Part shown: in pieces, positions 1 to 7,140 of the stretch
Layout of the letters: every line of letters begins with the position of its first letter
How positions within the stretch are numbered: position 1 is the stretch's first letter
Source of the DNA: Lachnospiraceae bacterium
GTDB lineage: Bacteria > Bacillota > Clostridia > Lachnospirales > Lachnospiraceae
DNA: 38,006 nucleotides
Direction of reading: 5' to 3'
Assembly: GCA_910576335.1 (NCBI GenBank)
Contig: CAJTIU010000040.1
Location: 1-38,006 of the forward strand
Translations under genes and position numbers: made by a program
Notes under the pieces: generated by a model
The model's input: only the letters and a program-made list of their open reading frames with translations
Databases searched by the model: none
Told to the model about the DNA's origin: nothing

Positions 1-4
1 AAAT

Positions 5-42
5 CTCCTTGCTGTGTAATTGGTTTTAGCAATTCAATTATA
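5..42 (-). promoter_or_regulatory. Promoter and ribosome site for a gene leaving the left edge
   Basis: Read on the minus strand, an extended -10 element (TGGTATAAT) lies at about 45-37. A ribosome-binding AAGGAG sits at 10-5, a few bases before the window edge. A minus-strand gene therefore probably starts just outside the window. No good -35 hexamer is visible at the usual distance, which fits an extended -10 promoter. The gene itself cannot be seen. Confidence 0.35.
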
Positions 43-70
43 CCATATGCAAGCGGTTTGTGCCTTTTTT

Positions 71-511
71 ATGGGTTAAAGTATTGATTTTTCAAGCTTC
101 AACACATCAAAACGGTGTGGGAAGTTTGAGTATATAATCTAACAGATTGTTACGCATACGCCTTGTATCTACATCTCTTTTATTCAAATGTATATCTGAT
201 AAATGTAACCAATGTATTTTTCTCAATCTCATTCCCTCTTATGCCTGATCAATATTTTAAACTTACACATCACAGAAATGTTAATATATATAACAATTTT
301 ACTGTCAGTTTTTGGTTCATCTGCGATTATTCATATTAGCCATTTGACAATATCAGCTTTGCGGCCAGTAACTCCTTTCCACAACAGCCCATATCACTGC
401 TTTTATATAAACAAATACAAACCTTGCGTAATTTGATATCAATATTTTATCACAAAAATAAATCCCTTAGAAGTAAAAACAACTAATTACAGAATTATAG
501 AAGACGTTTTC
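71..511. other. AT-rich stretch without a convincing gene
   Basis: About 440 bases of AT-rich DNA. The only open frame of note (212-436 plus) has no ribosome site and a composition typical of random AT-rich translation, so I do not call it. I see no tRNA, hairpin terminator or repeat here. The tail end leads into the direct repeats upstream of the LytTR gene. Confidence 0.4.
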
Positions 512-544
512 TACATCATATCCGCCACTTTTTACATCACATCC
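512..544 (+). promoter_or_regulatory. Two 21-bp-spaced direct repeats, candidate LytTR binding site
   Basis: TACATCATATCC at 512-523 and TACATCACATCC at 533-544 match at 11 of 12 positions and start exactly 21 bp apart, two turns of the helix. LytTR-family regulators (AgrA, ComE) bind two direct half-sites with this geometry. The next gene downstream, at 637, encodes a LytTR domain, so autoregulation is the natural inference. Binding itself is not shown. Confidence 0.5.
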
Positions 545-636
545 AAAAAACATTCTTAAATTTCCTAAAATGCCGTCAGTTTTTGACGATTCAATTGTCT
601 TTATATTAGAGCAATGTAGAAAAGGATGTGTAAAAC

Positions 637-1080
637 ATGGACTGGATACAGGAATTAACACAAAAGGAATCTCTATGCTGTTCTCTGACTGCTTTCCTAG
701 ACCAACATGGATTCTCCGGGTTAGAAAAGGCCCTACAGATTTATACAAACACACAGGCAGAATACATCTGCAAAACAAAGGCTAGCGTTACCAGAATTAA
801 AATGGATGACATCTACTACTTGGAAATACAGACACATACCATTACGATCCATACAGAACATGCCGCCTATCAAAAATATGGCTCCCTTGCAGATGAGCTG
901 AAATTCCTGGCACCATATGGATTTATGAAGTGCAGACAGAACTGTCTCGTATCTTTAGGGAAGATCCACAGTATTTGCGATGATACCATTATTTTGGCCA
1001 ATCAGTTCCAGCTTCACATGAGCCAGCGTTATGCACCGAAGGTTCTGGCAGCCTTTGCACGCTACCATATTTCACAATAA
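637..1080 (+). CDS. LytTR DNA-binding domain regulator
   Basis: 147 residues. The second half (about 45-145) reads as a LytTR domain: the IYYLEIQTHTITIHT strand segment, a YGSLADELKFL helix, a MKCRQNCLVSLGKI stretch and a VLAAFARY end. LytTR domains bind DNA through beta strands and normally follow a response-regulator receiver. None is present here, so this is a stand-alone LytTR regulator of the kind often carried by mobile elements. The ATG at 637 has AGGA 9-10 bases upstream. A pair of 21-bp-spaced repeats lies 93 bp upstream. Its targets are unknown. The operator at 1166 and the gene at 1506 are the nearest candidates. Confidence 0.75.
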   Translation: MDWIQELTQKESLCCSLTAFLDQHGFSGLEKALQIYTNTQAEYICKTKASVTRIKMDDIYYLEIQTHTITIHTEHAAYQKYGSLADELKFLAPYGFMKCRQNCLVSLGKIHSICDDTIILANQFQLHMSQRYAPKVLAAFARYHISQ

Positions 1081-1165
1081 AGGACTTGCTTTTCCCTTTT
1101 TAGCACAAAACACCTCTTATTTTTAGAAAATATTTAGAATTGGCATGGAATTGTCATTCATTGGC

Positions 1166-1206
1166 ACGGTTCTGCAATTGAACCGTATATCCGCATGTGT
1201 TAAAAT
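1166..1206 (+). promoter_or_regulatory. Promoter overlapped by an inverted-repeat operator
   Basis: TTGAAC (1178-1183), a 17-bp spacer and TAAAAT (1201-1206) form a good sigma-A promoter. An inverted repeat with 7-bp perfect arms, ACGGTTC (1166-1172) and GAACCGT (1180-1186), overlaps the -35. That is where a repressor or activator would sit. The transcript would run into a strong terminator only about 20 bases later, so expression of the genes from 1506 onward would need readthrough. Confidence 0.5.
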
Positions 1207-1231
1207 GGTATTGCTTAAAGTTTTCTCTTTT

Positions 1232-1261
1232 AACAGCACCTTTACAGGGTGCTGTTTTTTT
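1232..1261 (+). terminator. Intrinsic terminator (LytTR gene end or attenuator)
   Basis: AACAGCACC (1232-1240) pairs with GGTGCTGTT (1248-1256) around a 7-base loop and is followed by a run of T. It may simply end the LytTR transcript. Because a promoter lies 26 bp upstream, it may instead act as an attenuator for the genes from 1506 onward. Confidence 0.7.
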
Positions 1262-1360
1262 ACTTTAGCACACGGAAGGGACTATCCAACAGCAGTTTTC
1301 GTACTTCCGGAATTGTAGCCCGTAAACTGATCATTGACGGCAGACTGATACATAGACTGT

Positions 1361-1460
1361 ACGTATACTATGCTTACCATTATTAAAAACCAGTACAATA
1401 CGAGCATAACACGTATACTGTACATACATCATATGTATATGACACGTATGCAATATGTAC
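1361..1460. repeat. Cluster of ACGTAT repeats and small palindromes
   Basis: ACGTATACT occurs at 1361 and 1411, and a third related copy (ACGTATGCA) starts at 1444. Between them ATACAT (1424-1429) and ATGTAT (1433-1438) form an inverted repeat. This is dense, palindromic, AT-rich DNA just upstream of the DUF5697-like gene. It could be an operator field or part of a transfer or replication origin. The sequence alone does not decide between these. Confidence 0.4.
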
Positions 1461-1505
1461 AGCTTATGTAGAGACCTGCCAATCCATGTAACAAAGGAGA
1501 ACGTC

Positions 1506-1988
1506 ATGAAATCTAGAAACCAAATTTACAGAGGGGAAGGTGAGCGTCTTCTAAAACTCATTACCACCTACCATGCGCTGCAGTACGAACAGGTACTGCA
1601 GTTTTTTATTCGTAACAGAGATTCCATGAAATCCCTGATTACAAGCCTGATTAAGCGGGGACGTATCTACTATGACCAGGATACGGACCTCCTATGTGAT
1701 ACTCCAAAAGCCTCTAATTCCCCGGATTATGGCATGATTGCCGCCGTCTGGGTTCTTTTGGACTTCAAAGAGGCGGTTGTCTACCACACTAGCGGAGAAT
1801 TTCCTGTCAAGCTTCATTTTTTCTCACAGGATGAAGTATATGAGGTAATCTACGTAAGTCTGGGACAGGAAGCACTGATAAACCATGTATTGGCAAGCCT
1901 TCCTTCCAAAGATGCAAACCGACTGGTCATACTGGAGTCCGAACAGCAGGCCGTCCAAATCACCATAGACGGGATAACGGCATTTTGA
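1506..1988 (+). CDS. DUF5697-like mobile-element protein
   Basis: 160 residues from the ATG at 1506, chosen because AAGGAG lies 7 bases upstream; the longer frame starting at 1455 has no such site. The opening (MKSRNQIYRGEGERLLKLI), the DMKSL-like helical segment and the central LLDFKEAVVYHTSGEFP strand resemble, from memory, the DUF5697 family found in Firmicutes conjugative elements. The early helices look like a winged-helix domain that would read DNA. It is followed 61 bp later by the DUF6100-like gene, a pairing also seen in such elements. The molecular function is unknown. Confidence 0.55.
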   Translation: MKSRNQIYRGEGERLLKLITTYHALQYEQVLQFFIRNRDSMKSLITSLIKRGRIYYDQDTDLLCDTPKASNSPDYGMIAAVWVLLDFKEAVVYHTSGEFPVKLHFFSQDEVYEVIYVSLGQEALINHVLASLPSKDANRLVILESEQQAVQITIDGITAF

Positions 1989-2049
1989 CTGGTAACCCCT
2001 GAAGGAACTGTCAATTACTACGCAAAACAAAAGAAACGAGGATGACTTT

Positions 2050-2715
2050 ATGGACAAACAAGCAATTTATCAACAAACCCGAAAAGTGGAAACTGAACTT
2101 ACGAAACTGCAAAGCATTGTTTTTGCTTTACAGACAGTCGATTTCCAAAAGCACAGCGCAAATTATGAGGAATTAAGTACCGAGGCTGCATATAAGGCTG
2201 AACGGCTTGCCTGCCAGTTAAGAAGGCTGGTCTATATAACCGATTTCACTGGCGAATCCGACTATATGAAACACGCTGCCGAAGCTTAGGGAATCCATAT
2301 ATCCCTGGACAACGGCGTACTGTCCGTTACATTACCAGCTCTGTTCCCAAAGCGAAAGTTAAGATCCAATACAGCTTTTCTGCACGATCCGCTGAATTAT
2401 GCTCTGCACGAGTTTGTAAAAGAGCAAAGCTTTCCGCTTTACCGGGACTGCATTGTATGCTTCATTCAGGTGTATGACAAATCCCTCTCCCGGAAAAGAA
2501 TCCGGGACTATGATAACCTGGAATTTAAGCAGATTTTGGATGTTATTTCCACCCATGCCCTGATAGATGACAGCGGTCAGTTCTGTGACATCCATCATAT
2601 AACGGAAATGGGAGCCGAAGATCATACGGTCATCCATATTATGGAAAAATCCGCTTTTCCCAAATGGTTAGCCGACCATGAAACTGCTGTAAAAAACACA
2701 TCGGATAATTCCTGA
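2050..2715 (+). pseudogene. DUF6100-like gene with an in-frame TAG
   Basis: One reading frame runs from the ATG at 2050 to the TGA at 2713-2715, interrupted only by TAG at 2287-2289. The first part (79 residues, MDKQAIYQQTRKVE...) and the part after the stop (GIHISLDNGVLSV..., FLHDPLNYALHEFV, RIRDYDNLEFKQILD, DDSGQFCDIHH) are both conserved-looking, and together they resemble the ~200-residue DUF6100 family as I remember it. A glutamine codon CAG is one transition away from this TAG. It is either a recent nonsense mutation or readthrough. The frame ends close to the junction with the antisense yaiI gene, so its last residues may also be altered. Confidence 0.6.
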
Positions 2716-3063
2716 TTTTGATCGGCGCACCTTCTTGCTGATATGCCGTTCCATCAGCATGCGGTCGATATTCTTATCCGTATACCATTTTCCGCTCTGA
2801 TGGATCCCATAAGCTCCTTTCCCCAGAATCATGGCAGCCACTCCATAATCCTGCGTTACCACCAGATCTCCCTTCTGGCAGGGTCCAACCAATGCAAAAT
2901 CCACTGCATCCGCACCGGCTCCTATCACTTTGACTTCACTGTACTCAGACTGCAGCACATGGTTTGTATCACACAGAAGGATTACGGGTATCCCATATTT
3001 TTCTGCCATATGCTCCACAATCGAAACAACCGGGCAGGCATCCGCATCTACTAATATCTTCAT
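2668..3063 (-). CDS. YaiI/YqxD family protein (DUF188), C-terminus replaced
   Basis: 131 residues. The N-terminal MKILVDADACPVV and the later QDYGVAAMILGKGA and IDRMLMERHISKK segments are diagnostic of the YaiI/YqxD (DUF188) family, a PIN-like fold of unclear substrate. Family members are about 150 residues and end in a conserved basic KGPKKRT-type tail. Here the match stops at about residue 118 (near 2710) and is replaced by a hydrophobic tail read from the antisense of the DUF6100-like gene. I infer that a recombination junction removed the true 3' end. It is followed upstream by the DUF4317-like gene in the same direction. Confidence 0.75.
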   Translation of the reverse strand: MKILVDADACPVVSIVEHMAEKYGIPVILLCDTNHVLQSEYSEVKVIGAGADAVDFALVGPCQKGDLVVTQDYGVAAMILGKGAYGIHQSGKWYTDKNIDRMLMERHISKKVRRSKSGIIRCVFYSSFMVG

Positions 3064-3090
3064 AAGAACGTTCTCACCAACTTTACTTTG

Positions 3091-3717
3091 TTATTCTGCA
3101 CTCAGAATCTCCCTTACTAATTCCATATGCGGTCTGCCAGGATTCTTCTGATAGACATTTACGTGGTTTAAATCCCCGCACCGGTCTGTAAATGCCGGAA
3201 ACCGGAAGCCGCATTCCGGTTCTCCTGGCTCATATTCCCCGGAAAGCGGGCAGATTACACAGATCAAATATTCAAACATTTCCTCCGATTCTCCCAGCCG
3301 CTCTTTATCCGATGCCTTTGCCGGAATGTCATAACGATCATGAAATACCAGGACGGCATACTCTGAATCCGCATAGTAACGCTCCATCACCACATCATAG
3401 AACGTATCCATCAACGCGTCATTCTTCAGTCCACATTCCTTCATAGCCATAAGTAACTGCCACATGCTTCCTGGTTTCTGCGCTTTCAGCGCGAACTTAT
3501 ATTTCTTCAGATTCGTATTCGTATCAGAAAACGGCACTGTCTTTGCCAGTTTCAGATTTCTCGCTTTATCGGAACCGGACAGCTTCAGGAAATTGGTATT
3601 GAAGCTTCCGTCAAACTCCCCGTCCCGGTCTATGTAGCACCCGGCAACCCTCGTCATGGATGTACGGGCCGGCGTCATCCGCCTGGTCAGTTCCAGCATG
3701 TCTTCCCTATTGATCAT
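3091..3717 (-). CDS. DUF4317-like protein, short form
   Basis: 208 residues. The MLELTRRMTPARTSMTRVAGCYIDRDGE start, the LKLAKTVPF stretch and the FEYLICVICPLSGEY segment followed by GFRFPAFTDR resemble DUF4317 proteins of Clostridia, which are usually around 400 residues. This copy ends soon after the FPAFTDR motif with its own stop, so it is a short variant or a truncated gene. The ATG is preceded by AGGGG. It lies 27 bp upstream of yaiI in the same direction and is probably cotranscribed with it. The function of the family is unknown. Confidence 0.5.
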   Translation of the reverse strand: MINREDMLELTRRMTPARTSMTRVAGCYIDRDGEFDGSFNTNFLKLSGSDKARNLKLAKTVPFSDTNTNLKKYKFALKAQKPGSMWQLLMAMKECGLKNDALMDTFYDVVMERYYADSEYAVLVFHDRYDIPAKASDKERLGESEEMFEYLICVICPLSGEYEPGEPECGFRFPAFTDRCGDLNHVNVYQKNPGRPHMELVREILSAE

Positions 3718-3741
3718 TTTTATTTCCCCTTTTCACTTGAT

Positions 3742-4535
3742 TTATTCTACCAGATCCGGATAAGGCCAATCCAGTATCCCGCCAAATTCCAGAACATTTT
3801 CGTATCCCATATCTGCAAGCTTTTGCGCCGCCTGTCTGCTCCGGTTTCCGCTCCGGCAATATACCAGGATCTGCTGGCCTTTATCCGGCAGTATATCCGG
3901 TTCGCTTAAAATATCTTCATTCGGCAGGCATACTGCGTTTTTGATATGCCCGGAATCATATTCCTCCTGTGTCCGGACATCCAGAATAATCACATCCGCC
4001 TCTTTATCCATTCTCTTTTTTGCTTCCTGCGGGCTAATCTGCTCATAAGTCATCATTACTTCCTCCTGCTTCTGATCCTTATGAGCTTCCATCATATTCA
4101 AAATGGCCTCCACAGTTTGCGCCTGTTGTTCCTCCCAGCTGATCTTGGCAGCATGGTCGCCCTTTTGCTCCCCGTAATTTCCAAACTGCGCATGGTTTCC
4201 TCCTTCTATGCAGACTTCCGCATAATCCACAGGCATGTATGCTCTCCCTTCCTCCACCTTCTCCATATTCAGAACACCATCCTCACTTCCATAGAGCGAC
4301 AGGACAGAAAAAGAATCCGACTTCAGGCTTTTCGTTGGATATGCTGCCAAAAAAACCAGACCATTAAAACTCTCCAGATGCTCGGACGCATAGGCTGCCG
4401 CCATTGCCCCGCCCAGAGAATGCCCGGAGAGATACCAGTGACACTGGCTCCTGTTTCCACTTTTTCCCGCATTTCCTTCTTTCCAATGCAAGAAACACGG
4501 AACCGAAACTGCTGATAACAAAAGCCGGCAATTTG
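3742..4535 (-). pseudogene. Alpha/beta hydrolase-rhodanese, 5' truncated
   Basis: The readable part starts with the nucleophile elbow GHSLGG (WYLSGHSLGGAMAAAY) and continues through LYGSEDGVLN and EGGNHAQFGNYG, which supply the acid and histidine of an alpha/beta hydrolase. The roughly 100-residue N-terminal part expected before the elbow is missing, because the sequence runs into a plus-strand gene fragment at about 4535. The last 103 residues form a rhodanese domain with catalytic loop CRSGNRS and an LDVRTQEEYDSGHI motif. An AGGAGG lies just before the internal ATGs near 4053, so the rhodanese could be translated alone. A fused reading frame without its own start is what I see. Confidence 0.6.
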
Positions 4536-4537
4536 CC

Positions 4538-4741
4538 ATGTACCACGCCGGCCAGTACACAGCTCCGCCGCAAGGAACCTATGACACCATAAAGTCTGTG
4601 GACGGCTCTGCCTGGTACAGGCAGTATGCACAGGATGCGGTGTCCAAAACACCTTATAAAACCGATGATGGGAAAGTTGCCTGCCATGAATCCATCGTCC
4701 AAAAGCTTCCGCCCGCGCCAACGCGGAAAGATAAGATCTGA
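4538..4741 (+). pseudogene. 3' fragment of an ICE gene
   Basis: An open frame of 67 codons ends at 4741, two bases before the next ATG, in the same direction as the transfer genes. It has no ribosome site and begins exactly where the antisense hydrolase is cut off. The residues (WYRQYAQDAVSKTPY..., then KLPPAPTRKDKI) look like a natural hydrophilic C-terminus. I read it as the tail of the gene that stood upstream of the cell-wall hydrolase gene before a rearrangement replaced its front. I do not recognise the family. Confidence 0.45.
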
Positions 4742-4743
4742 CT

Positions 4744-6516
4744 ATGACAGAAAATAAGAGCAGCATGGATGAAGCAGCCAGCGTAGGCACTGCTGCAATG
4801 CATCTGAAAAATATGTCTGCCGGCCCTTTGGGAGCAGCACTTAGTTTTGCCATTTCTAACCGAAAAACAGCAAAGAAAACTTTTGTATGTATTTTCCCCC
4901 TGTTCATAATCCCGGTGCTTTTTATCGTCATGCTTCCGGGACTGATCTTCGGAAACCTTACCGATAATACCGGAGCATTGAACAGTAATTCCCTGATCAA
5001 TGAAAATATCCTTGAAGCAAACCGGGTCATCGTTGAGGTCCTGATGGAACGGCACGATGAGGTCCTTAATGAAATCCATGCCGCAATTGCCGGGCTTCCT
5101 GAAGGAGACACTGCCGCAGTCAATGATCCTTATGCATACAGTATCTTTGTCAATACAAATCAAATCATCGCCCAGTTTTGTGCCTCCAAAGACGATTACC
5201 GGAAGATCAGCATGTCTGAATTAAAGCGTGTGATCCAAAGGAACAGGCACAGTCTCTTCACCTATGATGTACATACGGAGACGGTTACCATGGAAGTGCC
5301 GGCTTATGGAACTGCCGAAGGAGAAACGGAAGAAACTGCGGTGTCCGGTACGAAAACCGTCACTTTCACACGGCATGTATATACGGTGCAATACGCTGGA
5401 GATTCCTATTTTGCCGACCACGTCTTCCATCTGACGGACAAGCAGAAAAAACTGGCAGAGGCTTATGAAGAAAACCTGACCCTGTTCTTTGGGTCTGCTT
5501 CTTCCGGAATCGCCATGGCAAATGTCTCGGACGCCGTACTGGCTTACCGTGCTGTGGTCGAACGGATCGCCAAAAAATATGGGATGTCACAGTATGTCGA
5601 GCTGATCCTTGCGGTTATGATGCAGGAATCCGGGGGCCGCGGCAAAGATGTCATGCAGGCTGCGGAGGGCGCTTACAATACCCGTTACCCGCATGTCCCA
5701 AACGGCATCAAAGATCCGGTATACAGTATTGAATGTGGCATCCAGGAATTAAAGCACGCTCTTACTAAAGCCAGCTGTACCGGGCCTGCGGATTTAGACC
5801 GGATCAAGCTTGCCCTTCAGGGCTATAACTATGGTTCTGGATACATTGACTGGGCAATGAAGCGGGATGGCGGCTACACGAAGGCCAACGCCATCGCCTA
5901 TTCCAACATGATGTGCGCCCGCCCAAACTGGCACTATTCCCGCTATGGAGATAAAGAATATGTAGATCATGTACTGCGTTATTACATTATTACCTCTACA
6001 GGCGGTAATTATCCGGCAGACGGGATGCAGATTCCCCATTATCTGCAGACGTACTATGTCAAAGTTCCCTATGGAGGGGGCTCCATTGCCTCAAGCGGAT
6101 GCGGTCCCACAAGCTTTGCCATGGTAGCAAGCTACCTGACCGGGAAAACCATTACCCCTGTGGATGCCGTATCCTGGTGCGGAAATTCCTATTATAAATC
6201 AGGTGTCGGTACCTACTGGTCTTATTTTGCAGCAGCCGCAAAGCATTTCGGATGTGGTTCTGTAAAACAGACCCGGAACCCCAACACAGTATTGAAGGCG
6301 CTCGCCAGTGGCCACCCAGTCATCTGCTCCCAAAGAGCAGGGCTTTTTACCAGAGGCGGCCATTTCATTGTACTAAGGGGAGTCACCGCTGACGGCAGGG
6401 TATTGGTCAACGATCCTAATGACAGCAAAAGGAAAAACTATATCAACCGAAAATTCAATATGATGAAGGAAGTCCACGCAACGGCAAATGCCTACTGGAT
6501 TTTCGACAGCAAATAA
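4744..6516 (+). CDS. Transfer-associated lysozyme/C39-type peptidase (CD1108 family-like)
   Basis: 590 residues. One membrane segment (about 47-69) anchors it with the rest outside. Residues ~265-400 form a lysozyme-like transglycosylase domain with the catalytic glutamate in MMQESGG (E295) and a later GYNYGSGYIDWA motif. Residues ~425-585 form a cysteine peptidase of the C39/NlpC type with C453 (SSGCGPTSF), H540 (GGHFIVL) and D557 (VNDPN). Such two-domain hydrolases open the peptidoglycan locally for the conjugation channel, like Orf14 of Tn916 and the CD1108 family of C. difficile elements. The gene sits directly upstream of a small membrane protein and the VirB4 ATPase. All catalytic residues are present. 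Confidence 0.85.
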   Translation: MTENKSSMDEAASVGTAAMHLKNMSAGPLGAALSFAISNRKTAKKTFVCIFPLFIIPVLFIVMLPGLIFGNLTDNTGALNSNSLINENILEANRVIVEVLMERHDEVLNEIHAAIAGLPEGDTAAVNDPYAYSIFVNTNQIIAQFCASKDDYRKISMSELKRVIQRNRHSLFTYDVHTETVTMEVPAYGTAEGETEETAVSGTKTVTFTRHVYTVQYAGDSYFADHVFHLTDKQKKLAEAYEENLTLFFGSASSGIAMANVSDAVLAYRAVVERIAKKYGMSQYVELILAVMMQESGGRGKDVMQAAEGAYNTRYPHVPNGIKDPVYSIECGIQELKHALTKASCTGPADLDRIKLALQGYNYGSGYIDWAMKRDGGYTKANAIAYSNMMCARPNWHYSRYGDKEYVDHVLRYYIITSTGGNYPADGMQIPHYLQTYYVKVPYGGGSIASSGCGPTSFAMVASYLTGKTITPVDAVSWCGNSYYKSGVGTYWSYFAAAAKHFGCGSVKQTRNPNTVLKALASGHPVICSQRAGLFTRGGHFIVLRGVTADGRVLVNDPNDSKRKNYINRKFNMMKEVHATANAYWIFDSK

Positions 6517-6528
6517 AGGAGATTAACT

Positions 6529-7140
6529 ATGAGCAGAAAAAAACTGATCCTTTCCATAACCCTGCTGGCTACGCTGGTAGCCGCAGGGATCATACTCCCA
6601 TCCTGCTGGAGGATGGAACACCGGAAAAACAAACACTATTTTTCATTACCGGCACCTGGCAGGGATACAAAGAAAGAGCTGGCAAAAGCAGTCAAACCAT
6701 CGGAACCGTCTAAACCAGCAGAAAGACAGGAACTTTCCTGTGAAGGCTTTGACAGCCTGAAGGCTTTTTTTCCTGAATATGGGCTTGAAGAAATACAAGC
6801 GCTGTTTGTAGATTATTTTACTGGAAATGACAACACGGTAACTTCCGTTACTTTCCAGCCTGAACAGACTGAGTACCCGGATGGCAGCAGTACAATCCTT
6901 CATTTTTCACTGTCTGACGGCACAGACTTTCCAGTAACCTATAACATATCCTCCGGTTCGTTTTTCTTTGGGAAAGAGAAAAAACAGGTAAGCACCGGCG
7001 CACAGACTTATGAGCGCAAAACAGATGATAAGCTTCCCTCCTATAGCTCGGACGAAATCTTTTCCATGCAGGAGGGCGGCTATGCTGACACTCCGGATGA
7101 TGAGCCTGATTCTGATGATGACGGGGAGGTGATGCCATGA
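6529..7140 (+). CDS. Small exported or membrane-anchored ICE protein
   Basis: 203 residues. A hydrophobic N-terminal segment (about 5-27, ending LPSCW) follows two lysines and would act as a signal anchor; the cysteine context is a poor lipobox. The rest is hydrophilic, with a compact central region (DSLKAFFPEYGLEEIQALF...) and a strongly acidic tail (DTPDDEPDSDDDGEV). It lies 12 bp after the cell-wall hydrolase gene with AAAGGAG as its ribosome site, and its TGA overlaps the virB4 ATG (ATGA), so the three genes form a translationally coupled operon. A role at the cell-surface end of the transfer channel is inferred from position only; I do not recognise the family. Confidence 0.7.
   Translation: MSRKKLILSITLLATLVAAGIILPSCWRMEHRKNKHYFSLPAPGRDTKKELAKAVKPSEPSKPAERQELSCEGFDSLKAFFPEYGLEEIQALFVDYFTGNDNTVTSVTFQPEQTEYPDGSSTILHFSLSDGTDFPVTYNISSGSFFFGKEKKQVSTGAQTYERKTDDKLPSYSSDEIFSMQEGGYADTPDDEPDSDDDGEVMP

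Noticed and set aside
212-436. 74-codon frame near the left edge
   Set aside because: AT-rich, no ribosome site, composition like random translation.
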